Counted from the first letter of the stretch, positions 16,156 to 24,480 are shown. The stretch: DNA of 64,000 nucleotides from Marinococcus luteus_A (GCF_034497705.1 NZ_JAXRUV010000002.1:341950-405949); one strand, 5' to 3'. Numbers and translations are program-made. Notes: a model not told the origin generated them from the sequence alone.

Positions 16156-16653
16156 TCAACCCAGCTGCTTTTCATCAGCGTAGGCACGCAGCTTGCGCAA
16201 AGCGGATTTTCGCCATGATTTGACCGTAGAGGCCGCTACCCCGTGTTTCGCGGCAATATCACGTATAGGAAGGGAATATACGGAAAAGTCAATGAGCCAG
16301 GTTCGTTCCCGTGCCGAAAGAAGGGGAAAGTAAGCTTCAAGCTCAAAGCGGTCCTCCATTTCCGATGACTGTTCAAAGGGCTCGTGGTCATCAAACAGCT
16401 GATGCCGCTCGGAAAACCGTACTTCTTTGCGAAGCATCATCAGCATCTCCCCACGCACGAGGGTGAAAGCGTACGCCGGAAAAGCACCCTTTTCCGGAGA
16501 AAAGGTGGAGTAGGCCTTCCATAATCCTACGTATCCGGCCTGCATATATTCCTCCTGTTCTTGATAAATACGGAGGCGTGTAATCATTCGTTTGACGAGC
16601 GGAGTATATTTTTTATATGCTTCTTCAAATGAAGCAGGGATTGTATCAGTCAA
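16156..16653 (-). CDS. Small sigma-70 family RNA polymerase sigma factor
   Basis: Protein of 165 residues with the two sigma domains only. Region 2 contains YMQAGYVGLWKAYSTFSPEKGAFPAYAF (about residues 36-63), the core-binding and -10-reading part. Region 4 near the C-terminus has LPIRDIAAKHGVAASTVKSW, a helix-turn-helix for the -35 box. The start is TTG after GGAGAG. It belongs with the ECF-sized or SigH-like Bacillaceae sigma factors. No anti-sigma factor gene lies next to it, so its control and regulon are unknown. Confidence 0.85.
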   Translation of the reverse strand: MTDTIPASFEEAYKKYTPLVKRMITRLRIYQEQEEYMQAGYVGLWKAYSTFSPEKGAFPAYAFTLVRGEMLMMLRKEVRFSERHQLFDDHEPFEQSSEMEDRFELEAYFPLLSARERTWLIDFSVYSLPIRDIAAKHGVAASTVKSWRKSALRKLRAYADEKQLG

Positions 16654-16845
16654 TGGTCTCTCCTGCGAAGCCGCGCGCGGTTCTTATTTATTCCATGGTA
16701 GATTCAGCATATATAAAAGCCGGAAATGCTGCCGGAGTGCTATGTATGGATACATCCTGCGCATTGCGTTGTATTATAGAAAAGAACAAAGCTGCCTGAG
16801 TATAGAAAACAGACAGTCCGTATATAAAAAAATAAAGCAGATCGG

Positions 16846-16873
16846 TTGAAAGCAGATAAAGAAAGCGTACAAT
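16846..16873 (+). promoter_or_regulatory. Sigma-A promoter of the ArsR-family gene
   Basis: TTGAAA (16846-16851), 16 bp, TACAAT (16868-16873), about 38 bp before the start codon. Confidence 0.65.
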
Positions 16874-16911
16874 TGAAATAAGAATGATTACGATCAGGCA
16901 GGTGAACAGAA

Positions 16912-17277
16912 ATGCCAAACGAAGACAAAGAAACGCAGGCAAATGTAGGCTGGATCCAGCAGCAGATTCAGGAGCGATCGCTTGATATTATGACAGATAT
17001 GCTGAAGGGACTCGCTGACGGCAAGCGGATGCAGATTGCCCAGGCGCTGGCTTTGACTCCGGAATTGAGTGTACATAGTATTGCCGAGGTTATTGATTCC
17101 TCTATTGCTACCGCGTCCCATCACCTTCGGTATATGCATAAGCTGGGACTGACGAAGTTCCGGAAGGAAGGAAGAACTGTGTATTATTCTCTTGATGACG
17201 AACATGTCAGGCAGGTGGTGGAGCTCGTTGTAAGCCACCAGGCAGAAATTAAAGAACGGCAAGGAAAAGAGACGTAA
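16912..17277 (+). CDS. ArsR/SmtB-family metal-sensing repressor (CzrA-like)
   Basis: Winged-helix repressor of 121 residues. The recognition helix region is IDSSIATASHHLRYMHKLGL (about 61-80). The last helix shows D96, H98, H109 and E112, the same spacing (D-x-H-x10-H-x2-E/H) as the alpha-5 zinc/cobalt site of CzrA and SmtB. There is no ELCVC-type cysteine site in the DNA-binding helix. A CzrA-like transition-metal sensor is therefore likely. It has its own promoter and terminator and no metal exporter beside it, so its target must lie elsewhere. Confidence 0.88.
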   Translation: MPNEDKETQANVGWIQQQIQERSLDIMTDMLKGLADGKRMQIAQALALTPELSVHSIAEVIDSSIATASHHLRYMHKLGLTKFRKEGRTVYYSLDDEHVRQVVELVVSHQAEIKERQGKET

Positions 17278-17293
17278 CGGCGTCTCTTTTTTT
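17265..17293 (+). terminator. Terminator after the ArsR-family gene
   Basis: AAAAGAGACG pairs with CGTCTCTTTT around TAACGG, followed by TTT. It overlaps the last codons and stop of the gene. Confidence 0.85.
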
Positions 17294-17349
17294 ATTTGCA
17301 GTAAACAAATGTTTCACAATACTACAATTGCAAAAATCAGCTGAATTTA

Positions 17350-17363
17350 TGAAAGCGGAAACA
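17350..17363 (+). promoter_or_regulatory. Candidate CcpA cre site upstream of first aco operon
   Basis: TGAAAGCGGAAACA differs from the cre consensus TGWAANCGNTNWCA at one position. It lies 36 bp upstream of the -35 box, a position that could serve CcpA activation or repression. Confidence 0.5.
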
Positions 17364-17399
17364 ATATTTTGAAATCAACGATATTTTACAGATGTTTAG

Positions 17400-17428
17400 T
17401 TGACGAACGAATGAAATAAGGCTATTAT
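17400..17428 (+). promoter_or_regulatory. Sigma-A promoter of the first acetoin-dehydrogenase operon
   Basis: TTGACG, 17 bp, TATTAT: a near-consensus sigma-A promoter about 50 bp before the start codon. No sigma-54 -24/-12 element is seen here, unlike the second operon at 39.2 kb. Confidence 0.8.
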
Positions 17429-17476
17429 GTTTACAAAGGTCATAATAAAGAACAAATGTAAAAGGGAGGCGTTATT

Positions 17477-18457
17477 GTGACGCAGGCAGATTGGGTTTGG
17501 GAAGAGCCGAAGGAAAAGCTGGTCAATTGGCTCGAGCAGATGTGGACCGTTCGCTGGTTCGATGAAAAAGTAGATGAATTTTTCGCCAAAGGCATGATTC
17601 ACGGTACGACTCACTTATGTGTAGGACAGGAAGCTTCGGCTGTGGGGGTATGTGCGATGCTTGAAGATAAAGACAAAATCACGAGCACTCACCGGGGCCA
17701 CGGGCACTGCATCGCTAAGGGTGCAGACCCGGACCGGATGATGGCAGAACTATTTGGCCGTGAAACCGGCTACTGTAAAGGCAAAGGCGGGTCCATGCAT
17801 ATTGCAGATGTTGAAAAAGGCAACCTGGGTGCCAACGGTATCGTCGGAGGAGGCATTCCTTTAGCCGTAGGATCAGCACTTACTTCAAAGATGCGCCAGG
17901 AAGGGTACATTACTGTCTGCTTCTTCGGGGACGGGGCAGCAAATGAAGGCAGTTTTCACGAAGCAGTGAACCTGGCTGCTATCTGGGATCTTCCGGTCAT
18001 CTTTGTCTGCGAAAACAACCAGTACGGCATGTCCGGCCCGGTCAAGGATATGGTGAAAATCGAAAATATTGCCGATCGTGCTTCCGGCTACGGTATTCCG
18101 GGCTATGTCGTTGACGGCAATAATCTTCCCGAGGTCATGACGGTTATGAAAGAAGCCGTGGAGTATACAAGAAACGGAAGCGGCCCGGTTCTCATAGAAG
18201 CGAAAACGTACCGGTGGAAGGGCCACTCCAAAAGCGATGCGAAAAAATATCGGACAAGAGAAGAAGAAAAAGAATGGAAGGATAAAGACCCGATCCGTTT
18301 TTTCCAGGAGGCCTTGATCGAGCGTGGGATTATCACATCAGAAGAAGCCGAAACGGTGAAGAAAGAAACGAAAGCCCAGATTGAACGATCGGTGGAATTT
18401 GCGGAACAGAGTCCCGAACCTTCTGCGGATACACTGCTTGAGGATGTCTATGCTTAA
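17477..18457 (+). CDS. Acetoin-dehydrogenase-type E1 alpha subunit (TPP-dependent)
   Basis: E1 alpha component, 326 residues, of a 2-oxo acid/acetoin dehydrogenase complex. The thiamine diphosphate motif runs from FFGDGAANEGSFHEA to CENN. The segment ITSTHRGHGHCIAKG is characteristic of acetoin dehydrogenase E1 (AcoA) rather than pyruvate dehydrogenase. The start is GTG, 7 nt after AAAGGGAGG. It begins a four-gene operon, E1a-E1b-E2-E3. It is clearly paralogous to the gene at 39325-40338, so this complex may act on acetoin or a related 2-oxo substrate; the exact substrate cannot be read from sequence. Confidence 0.88.
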   Translation: MTQADWVWEEPKEKLVNWLEQMWTVRWFDEKVDEFFAKGMIHGTTHLCVGQEASAVGVCAMLEDKDKITSTHRGHGHCIAKGADPDRMMAELFGRETGYCKGKGGSMHIADVEKGNLGANGIVGGGIPLAVGSALTSKMRQEGYITVCFFGDGAANEGSFHEAVNLAAIWDLPVIFVCENNQYGMSGPVKDMVKIENIADRASGYGIPGYVVDGNNLPEVMTVMKEAVEYTRNGSGPVLIEAKTYRWKGHSKSDAKKYRTREEEKEWKDKDPIRFFQEALIERGIITSEEAETVKKETKAQIERSVEFAEQSPEPSADTLLEDVYA

Positions 18458-18478
18458 TATAGAAAGGAGTGCCTGACG

Positions 18479-19504
18479 ATGCAGTCGAGCGCAGTAAATT
18501 CTTCAAACGACAATAAGACAAAACGGAATATCACCTTTGCCGAAGCGGTTCGGGAAGCCTTATCACAGGAAATGCGTGCAGACCAGGACGTTTTCATTCT
18601 TGGGGAGGATATCGGAGTATACGGCGGGGCCTTCGGCGTCACCCGAGGAATGATTGAAGAGTTCGGACCGCAACGGGTACGCAACACCCCTATTTCCGAG
18701 GCGGCTATTACCGGTGCCGCGATCGGGTCGGCTCTTACTGGCATGAAGCCCGTCGTAGAGCTGCAGTTTTCTGATTTTATTACGATCGCGATGGATCAGC
18801 TGGCCAACCAGGCAGCGAAGCTGCGGTATATGTACGGCGGCAAAGGAAACGTGCCGATGGTACTGAGAACGCCGTCAGGCTCGGGAACAGGGGCAGCAGC
18901 CCAGCATTCACAGAGTCTTGAAGCATGGGTGGCTCACGTGCCCGGCCTGAAGGTAGTGCAGCCGTCTACGGCGTCAGACGCCAAAGGGCTTTTAAAGGCA
19001 GCGATTGCTGATCCGAACCCCGTGATCTTTTACGAACATAAGCTACTGTACAAAACCGAAGAGCACGTTCCGGAGGAAGCGTATACGATTCCTCTTGGAG
19101 AGGCGGACGTGAAGCGTGCCGGGACAGATGTAACGATTGTTGCGACCGCTGTGATGGTGCATAAAGCGCTCGAGGCGGCTGAAAAGCTGGCTGAGGAAGG
19201 TATTGAAGTTGAAGTGATTGACCCGCGGACCCTCGTGCCGCTCGATGAAAAAACAATCGTGGACTCCGTTAAAAAAACTGGAAAAGTAATCGTAGTGCAT
19301 GAAGCCGTTAAAAGAGGCGGCTACGGCGGTGAGATAGCGAGCATGATCGCAGAAAGCGAAGCCTTTGACTATTTGGATGCTCCAGTCCGCCGGCTCGGGG
19401 CGCTGCCAATTCCTGTGCCGTATAACCCGGCACTTGAAAAAGCAATGGTTCCGCAGGTGGATGATATTATGCAGGCGGCGCGCGACAGCGTCCAGCGCCG
19501 GTAA
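18479..19504 (+). CDS. Acetoin-dehydrogenase-type E1 beta subunit
   Basis: Transketolase-like E1 beta partner, 341 residues, completing the alpha2-beta2 TPP enzyme. Conserved features are FILGEDIGVYGGAFGVTRG near the N-terminus, NTPISEAAITGAAIGSAL, and the C-terminal domain with VEVIDPRTLVPLD. The first about 18 residues (serine- and asparagine-rich) are an extension over the usual start. ATG 18479 follows AAAGGAGTG. Gaps of 21 and 16 bp to its neighbours indicate one transcript. Confidence 0.9.
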   Translation: MQSSAVNSSNDNKTKRNITFAEAVREALSQEMRADQDVFILGEDIGVYGGAFGVTRGMIEEFGPQRVRNTPISEAAITGAAIGSALTGMKPVVELQFSDFITIAMDQLANQAAKLRYMYGGKGNVPMVLRTPSGSGTGAAAQHSQSLEAWVAHVPGLKVVQPSTASDAKGLLKAAIADPNPVIFYEHKLLYKTEEHVPEEAYTIPLGEADVKRAGTDVTIVATAVMVHKALEAAEKLAEEGIEVEVIDPRTLVPLDEKTIVDSVKKTGKVIVVHEAVKRGGYGGEIASMIAESEAFDYLDAPVRRLGALPIPVPYNPALEKAMVPQVDDIMQAARDSVQRR

Positions 19505-19520
19505 AGGAGGGCAGGCTCTT

Positions 19521-20828
19521 ATGGCAAAAGAAGTATTTATGCCCAAATTAAGCAGCACGATGGAAACGGGGACAGTTCTGCAGTGGTTTAAGCAGGAAGG
19601 CGACCCGGTGGAAGTTGGAGAACCGCTTTTAGAAGTAATGACAGATAAAATAAATATTGAAGTAGAAGCGTATGAAGAAGGCGTCCTGCTGAAACGCTAC
19701 TACGATGAAGACGATGAAGTGCTGGTAAATGGCATTGTCGGTTATATTGGTGAAGAAGGCGAGCAGGTGCCGGAGGAAACCCCTGGTGCTGAAGATAAGA
19801 CAGAAGCAGAAAGTGTTCCGGCAGCCCCGGAAGAGCTGTCCCGGGCAGAAGCGACTACAGGGGAGGCCGGCGGGGGCAAAGACGTACGGGCGACTCCGGC
19901 AGCCCGGAAGCTTTCACGTAACCAGGGTGTTGAGCTTTCCCTTGTACAGGGGAGCGGAGCGCGGGGGCGCATCCACGCTGCTGATGTTCAAGCCGCTGCA
20001 GACAAGCAGCAGGTGCGCACTACGCCACTTGCTAAAAAGGAAGCGGAAGCAAATAACGTGGATCTTTCTGCTGTGGAAGGGAGCGGAAGCTACGGTAAAA
20101 TTACGCGGGCCGATGTCACCGCGCCACCGGTGGAAGAGGATCTTCACTCTGAGCCGCTTCAGGGCATCCGGAAGGTAGTGGCAGAACGGATGCAGCAGAG
20201 TGCAAGCGAAGTTCCCCACGTGACTCTCAATACGGAAATTGATATGGAAGCTGCCATGGAATTACGGGCCCAGCTGCTTCCGGTTATAGAAAAACAGACT
20301 GGCCAGCGGCTGTCAGTGACCGAGCTGTTAATGTTTGTCGGCGCGCGGGCCCTTCAGAAGCATCCGGATGTACATGCCTCCATGACAAACAATCGCATTA
20401 CGAAGCAGTCATCTGTGCATATGGGCCTCGCCGTCGCCACAGACCGCGGACTTCTGGTGCCGGCGATCCGTCATATAGAAGAAAAAGGGCTTGCAGATTT
20501 AGTTGCTGAAACAAAGCGGGTAACAGCGGCAGCCCGGAACGGAAGTCTTCCTGGCAAAGAGCTTTCGGGCAGTACGTTTACGATCAGTAATTTAGGGATG
20601 TATGCAGTTGACCATTTCACCCCGATTATTAATCAGCCCGAAGCGGCTATTCTTGGTGTCGGGCGTATACAGGAGAAGCCGGTAGTAATAAACGGAGAAA
20701 TCACGGTGCGCCAGATGATGGCCGTAAGTCTTTCCTTCGATCACCGTATTATTGATGGGGCACCGGCTGCTGCATTTTTAACAGACTTCAAACAAATGCT
20801 CGAACAGCCGTACCAGCTGTTTGTCTAG
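19521..20828 (+). CDS. Dihydrolipoamide acyltransferase E2 with two E3-binding domains
   Basis: E2 core of the complex, 435 residues. The lipoyl domain (residues 3-77) has its lipoylated lysine K43 in MTDKINIE. Two successive peripheral subunit-binding domains follow, about residues 123-157 (TPAARKLSRNQGVELS to IHAADV) and 166-199 (TPLAKKEAEANNVDLS to ITRADV). The catalytic acyltransferase domain ends with SFDHRIIDGAPAA. Most Bacillus E2 proteins have a single binding domain, as does the second-operon paralogue. ATG 19521 follows AAAGGAGGG; the upstream open frame only overlaps E1 beta. Confidence 0.92.
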   Translation: MAKEVFMPKLSSTMETGTVLQWFKQEGDPVEVGEPLLEVMTDKINIEVEAYEEGVLLKRYYDEDDEVLVNGIVGYIGEEGEQVPEETPGAEDKTEAESVPAAPEELSRAEATTGEAGGGKDVRATPAARKLSRNQGVELSLVQGSGARGRIHAADVQAAADKQQVRTTPLAKKEAEANNVDLSAVEGSGSYGKITRADVTAPPVEEDLHSEPLQGIRKVVAERMQQSASEVPHVTLNTEIDMEAAMELRAQLLPVIEKQTGQRLSVTELLMFVGARALQKHPDVHASMTNNRITKQSSVHMGLAVATDRGLLVPAIRHIEEKGLADLVAETKRVTAAARNGSLPGKELSGSTFTISNLGMYAVDHFTPIINQPEAAILGVGRIQEKPVVINGEITVRQMMAVSLSFDHRIIDGAPAAAFLTDFKQMLEQPYQLFV

Positions 20829-20842
20829 AAAGAGGTGGATCA

Positions 20843-22228
20843 ATGGAAACGTTTGATCAAGTGATCGTCGGCGGGGGCCCAGCAGGGTACGTTGCTGCTC
20901 TCCGGGCATCCGGCCTCGGTCAGTCCACGGCGCTTGTCGAAGACCGCGAACTCGGAGGCACCTGCTTAAATCGCGGGTGTATTCCGTCCAAAACGCTTCT
21001 CCAGCACGCTGAAGCAGTGAACTACGTACGAAACGCTTCTGACTACGGCATCCAGGTTGAAGGCTTTCATCTGCGCTACGGGGACATGCTCGAACGGAAG
21101 GATAAGGTCATTCAGCAGCTCCGCCAGGGAGTCCAGTCATTGATGAAAAAAGGACGTATTCAGGTGTTTCAGGGGCGCGGGGCAGTTCATGTGAACAAAC
21201 AGGTGACTGTCACGAATAAAGATGGAGAGGAAAAAGTGATCACAGGCAGAGCCGTCATCATTGCTTCAGGCTCTGTGCCGGCAGTACCACCTATTCCCGG
21301 TCTTGAAGATACTGAACATTATACGAGTGACACGATTTACGAACGCCAGTCGCTTCCTTCGTCAATGGCCATCGTTGGCGGGGGATTCATTGGTACTGAA
21401 TATGCCTGCCTGTATCAGTCACTCGGGGTGCAGGTGACAGTTATTGAAGCGGCTGAACGGCTGATACCACAGGAGGATGAAGATGCTGCGAAAATGCTGG
21501 CCGGGGCACTTGAAGACTCAGGAGTGACTACTCTTACAGGCACGTCGGTTACTTCTGTCAAGCAGCAGGGAAATCAGGCAGTCGTCAACGTGCAGGACTC
21601 CTCGGGAAACGACCGCGAGCTCACAACAGATATGCTGCTTATTTCCACCGGGCGTTCGCCTGTCATCGCGGCAGCTGAAGACCTTCAATTACGCATGGAC
21701 GGCCGATTTGTAGCGGTGGACGGTTCGATGCAGACATCGGTCCCGGGTATTTATGCTGCGGGGGATATTGTCGGCGGATGGCAGCTTGCCCATGCGGCAA
21801 GTGCCGAGGGCATTCTTGCAGCAGAGCATGCTGCGGGCGCTGAGCCTTCCATGGATCTCTCGCTCGTGCCAAGGTGCATTTATACCGTCCCGGAAATAGC
21901 ATCTGTGGGTCTGTCTGAGCAGGAAGCAAAAGAGAGGTACAGCGATGTTAAAGTAAAAACTGTACCGCTGCAGGGTAACGCCAAAGCAATGACGATGGGG
22001 GAGACCCGGGGTTTTGTTAAAATCATTTCCCGGGAAATGTTCGGCGAGATTCTAGGCGTTGTGATGGCCGGCCCCCACGTTACCGAAATGATCGGAGAGC
22101 CGGCCGCCTATATCCATCTTGAAGGCACCACCGAAGAATGGAGCAGTCAGGTACATGCGCATCCTTCGCTATCAGAGGCGTTGTTTGAAGGCGCGTCTGC
22201 GCTCGCGGGACGTCCGGTTCATCAATAA
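20843..22228 (+). CDS. Dihydrolipoyl dehydrogenase (E3)
   Basis: FAD flavoprotein of 461 residues that reoxidises the dihydrolipoyl arm of E2 and passes electrons to NAD. The N-terminal FAD motif GGGPAGYVAA, the redox disulfide GGTCLNRGCIPSK, a second nucleotide fold GGGFIGTEYA and the C-terminal active-site HAHPSLSEAL are all present. It is the only E3 gene in the window, 14 bp after E2. It may also serve the second acoABC operon, which has none. Confidence 0.94.
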   Translation: METFDQVIVGGGPAGYVAALRASGLGQSTALVEDRELGGTCLNRGCIPSKTLLQHAEAVNYVRNASDYGIQVEGFHLRYGDMLERKDKVIQQLRQGVQSLMKKGRIQVFQGRGAVHVNKQVTVTNKDGEEKVITGRAVIIASGSVPAVPPIPGLEDTEHYTSDTIYERQSLPSSMAIVGGGFIGTEYACLYQSLGVQVTVIEAAERLIPQEDEDAAKMLAGALEDSGVTTLTGTSVTSVKQQGNQAVVNVQDSSGNDRELTTDMLLISTGRSPVIAAAEDLQLRMDGRFVAVDGSMQTSVPGIYAAGDIVGGWQLAHAASAEGILAAEHAAGAEPSMDLSLVPRCIYTVPEIASVGLSEQEAKERYSDVKVKTVPLQGNAKAMTMGETRGFVKIISREMFGEILGVVMAGPHVTEMIGEPAAYIHLEGTTEEWSSQVHAHPSLSEALFEGASALAGRPVHQ

Positions 22229-22235
22229 AAAGCGA

Positions 22236-22274
22236 TGTAAGCGTATATAGTTTTTTGGCAGGGAGTGATATACT
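22236..22274 (+). promoter_or_regulatory. Possible promoter and cre-like site of the SorC-family gene
   Basis: TGATATACT (22266-22274) is an extended -10 element. TGTAAGCGTATATA (22236-22249) resembles a cre site with two mismatches and would overlap the -35 region. Only a weak -35 is present. Confidence 0.35.
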
Positions 22275-22310
22275 GGGGACAGATGAATCTATGGAATAGA
22301 GGGAAGAATT

Positions 22311-23252
22311 ATGCTCAACTGGGAAGAAAAAAGAGAAACCGTAAAAGTAGCGAAGCTGTATCATTTCGATGGCTGGACCCAGGCGCAGATCGCCAAAAAG
22401 CAGGGTGTTTCCCGTCCGGTTATTTCCAAAATGCTGCAGCGGGCCCGGGATGAAGGCATCGTTGAAATATATATTAAAGATGAAAGTGTGCATACTGTTG
22501 ATCTTGAGCAGAAGCTTGAAAAAAAGTACGGCCTGAAAGAAGCAGTAGTCGTTTCAACGACAGGCTTCACGCCTGATCTTGGCAAGCGTCTGATCGGAAA
22601 AGCAGCCGCTTCCTATGTGGCGAAGAGATCCGAGCAGGTAAAGCGGATCGGTATTTCATGGGGATCAACTTTGCGTTCGCTTATTGAAGAGTATCCGTAC
22701 GTCGAACATAGAGACATTCATATTACGCCGCTGATCGGGGGAATGGGGAACAAATACGTGCATCTGCACTCCAATCAGCTGGCATTTCACTTTGCCCAGA
22801 AGATGAACGCCTCCTGTTCGTATTTGTACGCTCCGGCGATGGTCGAAACCGACGATTTGAAAGAGCGTCTCGTGCAGTCCAAAGACATTGCCCAGGTGCT
22901 CGAAGAAGGAAGAAATGTAGAAATAGCCCTCGTCGGCCTCGGCAATCCGCTTCAGGACTCCACCATGGAAACGATGGGGTACCTGCAGGAAGAAGATATC
23001 GTCACGCTCCGAAAAGCCGGGGCAGTTGGCGATATCAGCTCGAAGTTTTTTGACGCTCTCGGCCACGGCGTGGATCACCCGATCAACAACCGGGTCATCG
23101 GCCTGACTCTCGAGGAGATTAAAAACATCCCCGAGGTCGTTGGTGTGGCCCAGGGCTCTCATAAAGTCCTCGGCATCGAAGCAGCGCTGAAGGGCGGCTA
23201 TCTGGACGTGCTGATCGTAGATAACCAGATTGCAGAAGCATTAACCGAATAA
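22311..23252 (+). CDS. SorC-family sugar-responsive transcriptional regulator
   Basis: Regulator of 313 residues. The N-terminal helix-turn-helix (about residues 16-45, DGWTQAQIAKKQGVSRPVIS) is followed by a sugar-phosphate-binding domain of the SorC/DeoR type with RIGISWGSTL and VGLGNPLQDST. Such regulators respond to the phosphorylated substrate of the adjacent PTS or kinase. It lies directly before the glucitol-type PTS operon and is separated from it by a terminator and a 190-bp control region. It is the likely regulator of that operon and perhaps of itself. Confidence 0.88.
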   Translation: MLNWEEKRETVKVAKLYHFDGWTQAQIAKKQGVSRPVISKMLQRARDEGIVEIYIKDESVHTVDLEQKLEKKYGLKEAVVVSTTGFTPDLGKRLIGKAAASYVAKRSEQVKRIGISWGSTLRSLIEEYPYVEHRDIHITPLIGGMGNKYVHLHSNQLAFHFAQKMNASCSYLYAPAMVETDDLKERLVQSKDIAQVLEEGRNVEIALVGLGNPLQDSTMETMGYLQEEDIVTLRKAGAVGDISSKFFDALGHGVDHPINNRVIGLTLEEIKNIPEVVGVAQGSHKVLGIEAALKGGYLDVLIVDNQIAEALTE

Positions 23253-23258
23253 CGTATG

Positions 23259-23288
23259 ACGGCCCTTGGGAAGGGGCCGTATTTTTTT
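23259..23288 (+). terminator. Terminator after the SorC-family gene
   Basis: ACGGCCC and GGGCCGT form a compact stem, followed by ATTTTTTT. Confidence 0.88.
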
Positions 23289-23290
23289 AA

Positions 23291-23325
23291 CATATATGAA
23301 CATATGTGCTATTTAAAACATATGT
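23291..23325 (+). promoter_or_regulatory. Paired ACATATGT palindromes, candidate operator
   Basis: The palindrome ACATATGT occurs at 23300-23307 and again at 23318-23325, preceded by CATATATG at 23291-23298. The repeats sit about 75 bp upstream of the -35 box of the PTS operon, as expected for an activator or long operator of the SorC-family protein encoded just upstream. This is inference from position and symmetry. Confidence 0.4.
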
Positions 23326-23400
23326 AAAATAAAAGAAATATTTTACAACCAACAAGCCAACACCGCAAAAAATTAATTTTTAAAATATCTGAAAAATATA

Positions 23401-23429
23401 TTGACGGCTATATGAAAACGCTTTAATAT
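23401..23429 (+). promoter_or_regulatory. Sigma-A promoter with overlapping cre, glucitol-type PTS operon
   Basis: TTGACG (23401-23406), 17 bp, TAATAT (23424-23429) is a strong sigma-A promoter. Its spacer and -10 box carry TGAAAACGCTTTAA (23413-23426), a cre site with a single mismatch, so CcpA would block RNA polymerase directly when preferred sugars are present. Confidence 0.8.
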
Positions 23430-23431
23430 GG

Positions 23432-23456
23432 TTACAAAGGTTACAAGTTGTTACAA
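23432..23456 (+). repeat. Three direct TTACAA repeats in the PTS operon leader
   Basis: TTACAA begins at 23432, 23441 and 23451, roughly one helical turn apart, at the transcription start and just downstream. Face-of-helix spacing suggests cooperative binding of a regulator. Confidence 0.45.
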
Positions 23457-23475
23457 ATGTAAAGGGGTGGTGAGG

Positions 23476-23898
23476 ATGTGGGGTTATTTTATCGCCGCGT
23501 TCGTGGTGATATGGCTGATTCAATTTTATCTGACATTCCGCCAGATGAAATACTACAACGGAATGATTGCTTCAATGGGCAGACGCCCTTCGGGATACCT
23601 TGGCACAGGTATTGATAAGCGCCTCCTTGGTATCGGGACGGTCATTCTGCTCGTAACCAATGAAGCAGGAACGGTGATCGATGCGAAGATCATGAGAGGA
23701 GTGACGGTGTTCGCCAGGTTCGCAGAAGCGCCGGAGCTGATGGATAAAAATATTTATGAGCTAAAAAAACAGTGGGAAGAAGAGGGCGCTGCCAGTAAGA
23801 AGAAGCATCCGAAAAGGGCACATCTGATGGCTGCCCAGCAGATTCTTGCAGAACAAAAACGCAAGCACAAAAAGGGGGATAACAAATGGATTTCTTAG
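23476..23898 (+). CDS. gutM: GutM-like transcriptional regulator of glucitol operon
   Basis: Protein of 140 residues with an N-terminal hydrophobic segment (MWGYFIAAFVVIWLIQFYL) and a basic, lysine-rich C-terminus. It matches the GutM family, named after the glucitol operon activator of Escherichia coli and present as first gene in Gram-positive glucitol-type PTS operons. ATG 23476 follows AAAGGGGTGG; earlier in-frame codons lie in the TTACAA repeat region and lack a site. The end overlaps srlA by 13 bp. Its membrane segment argues for a membrane-linked regulator; the mechanism is not known. Confidence 0.82.
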   Translation: MWGYFIAAFVVIWLIQFYLTFRQMKYYNGMIASMGRRPSGYLGTGIDKRLLGIGTVILLVTNEAGTVIDAKIMRGVTVFARFAEAPELMDKNIYELKKQWEEEGAASKKKHPKRAHLMAAQQILAEQKRKHKKGDNKWIS

Positions 23899-24446
23899 TA
23901 ACGCTCGCAGAAGGCTTTATCGGAATGTTCGAGGCAGGCGGCGAAACATTCGTCGGGCTCGTTACAGGTATTATTCCGACACTCATATGTTTAATTCTTG
24001 CCGTAAACGCGTTAATTAAGTTTGTCGGGGAAGAACGAATCTATTCGCTGGCTCAGAAGAGCACAAAGTATTTCTTTCTCCGCTATACACTGTTTCCGGT
24101 ACTGGCCGTGTTTTTCTTAACCAACCCAATGTGCTACACCTTCGGGCGCTTTCTGCCGGAACGGCAGAAGCCGGCCTTTTATGATTCCGCCGTCTCGTTT
24201 GTTCACCCGATTACAGGCTTGTTTCCTCACGCGAATCCGGCTGAACTGTTTGTCTACACCGGGATCTCGGCTGGAATCACGACCCTGGGCCTGTCGGCCG
24301 GTCCGCTTGCCATCCGTTTCTTTATCGTCGGTCTGATCGTTATTTTAATCCGCGGTGTAGTAACTGAATGGATTACCGCTATTATGCTCAGACGTCAGGC
24401 AGCTAATGCAGAAGGCGATTCGTCGGAAAAAAGCGCCAGCGCATAG
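23886..24446 (+). CDS. srlA: PTS glucitol/sorbitol transporter subunit IIC
   Basis: Membrane component of 186 residues with several hydrophobic segments. The stretch GMFEAGGETFVGLVTGIIPTLICLI near the N-terminus and FFLTNPMCYTFGRFLPE in the middle are family hallmarks. Together with SrlE it forms the permease that carries the polyol across the membrane during phosphorylation. Start overlaps gutM, indicating translational coupling. Confidence 0.93.
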   Translation: MDFLVTLAEGFIGMFEAGGETFVGLVTGIIPTLICLILAVNALIKFVGEERIYSLAQKSTKYFFLRYTLFPVLAVFFLTNPMCYTFGRFLPERQKPAFYDSAVSFVHPITGLFPHANPAELFVYTGISAGITTLGLSAGPLAIRFFIVGLIVILIRGVVTEWITAIMLRRQAANAEGDSSEKSASA

Positions 24447-24480
24447 ATGAAAATTTAAAAGAAAAAGTGAGGGAAGAATA

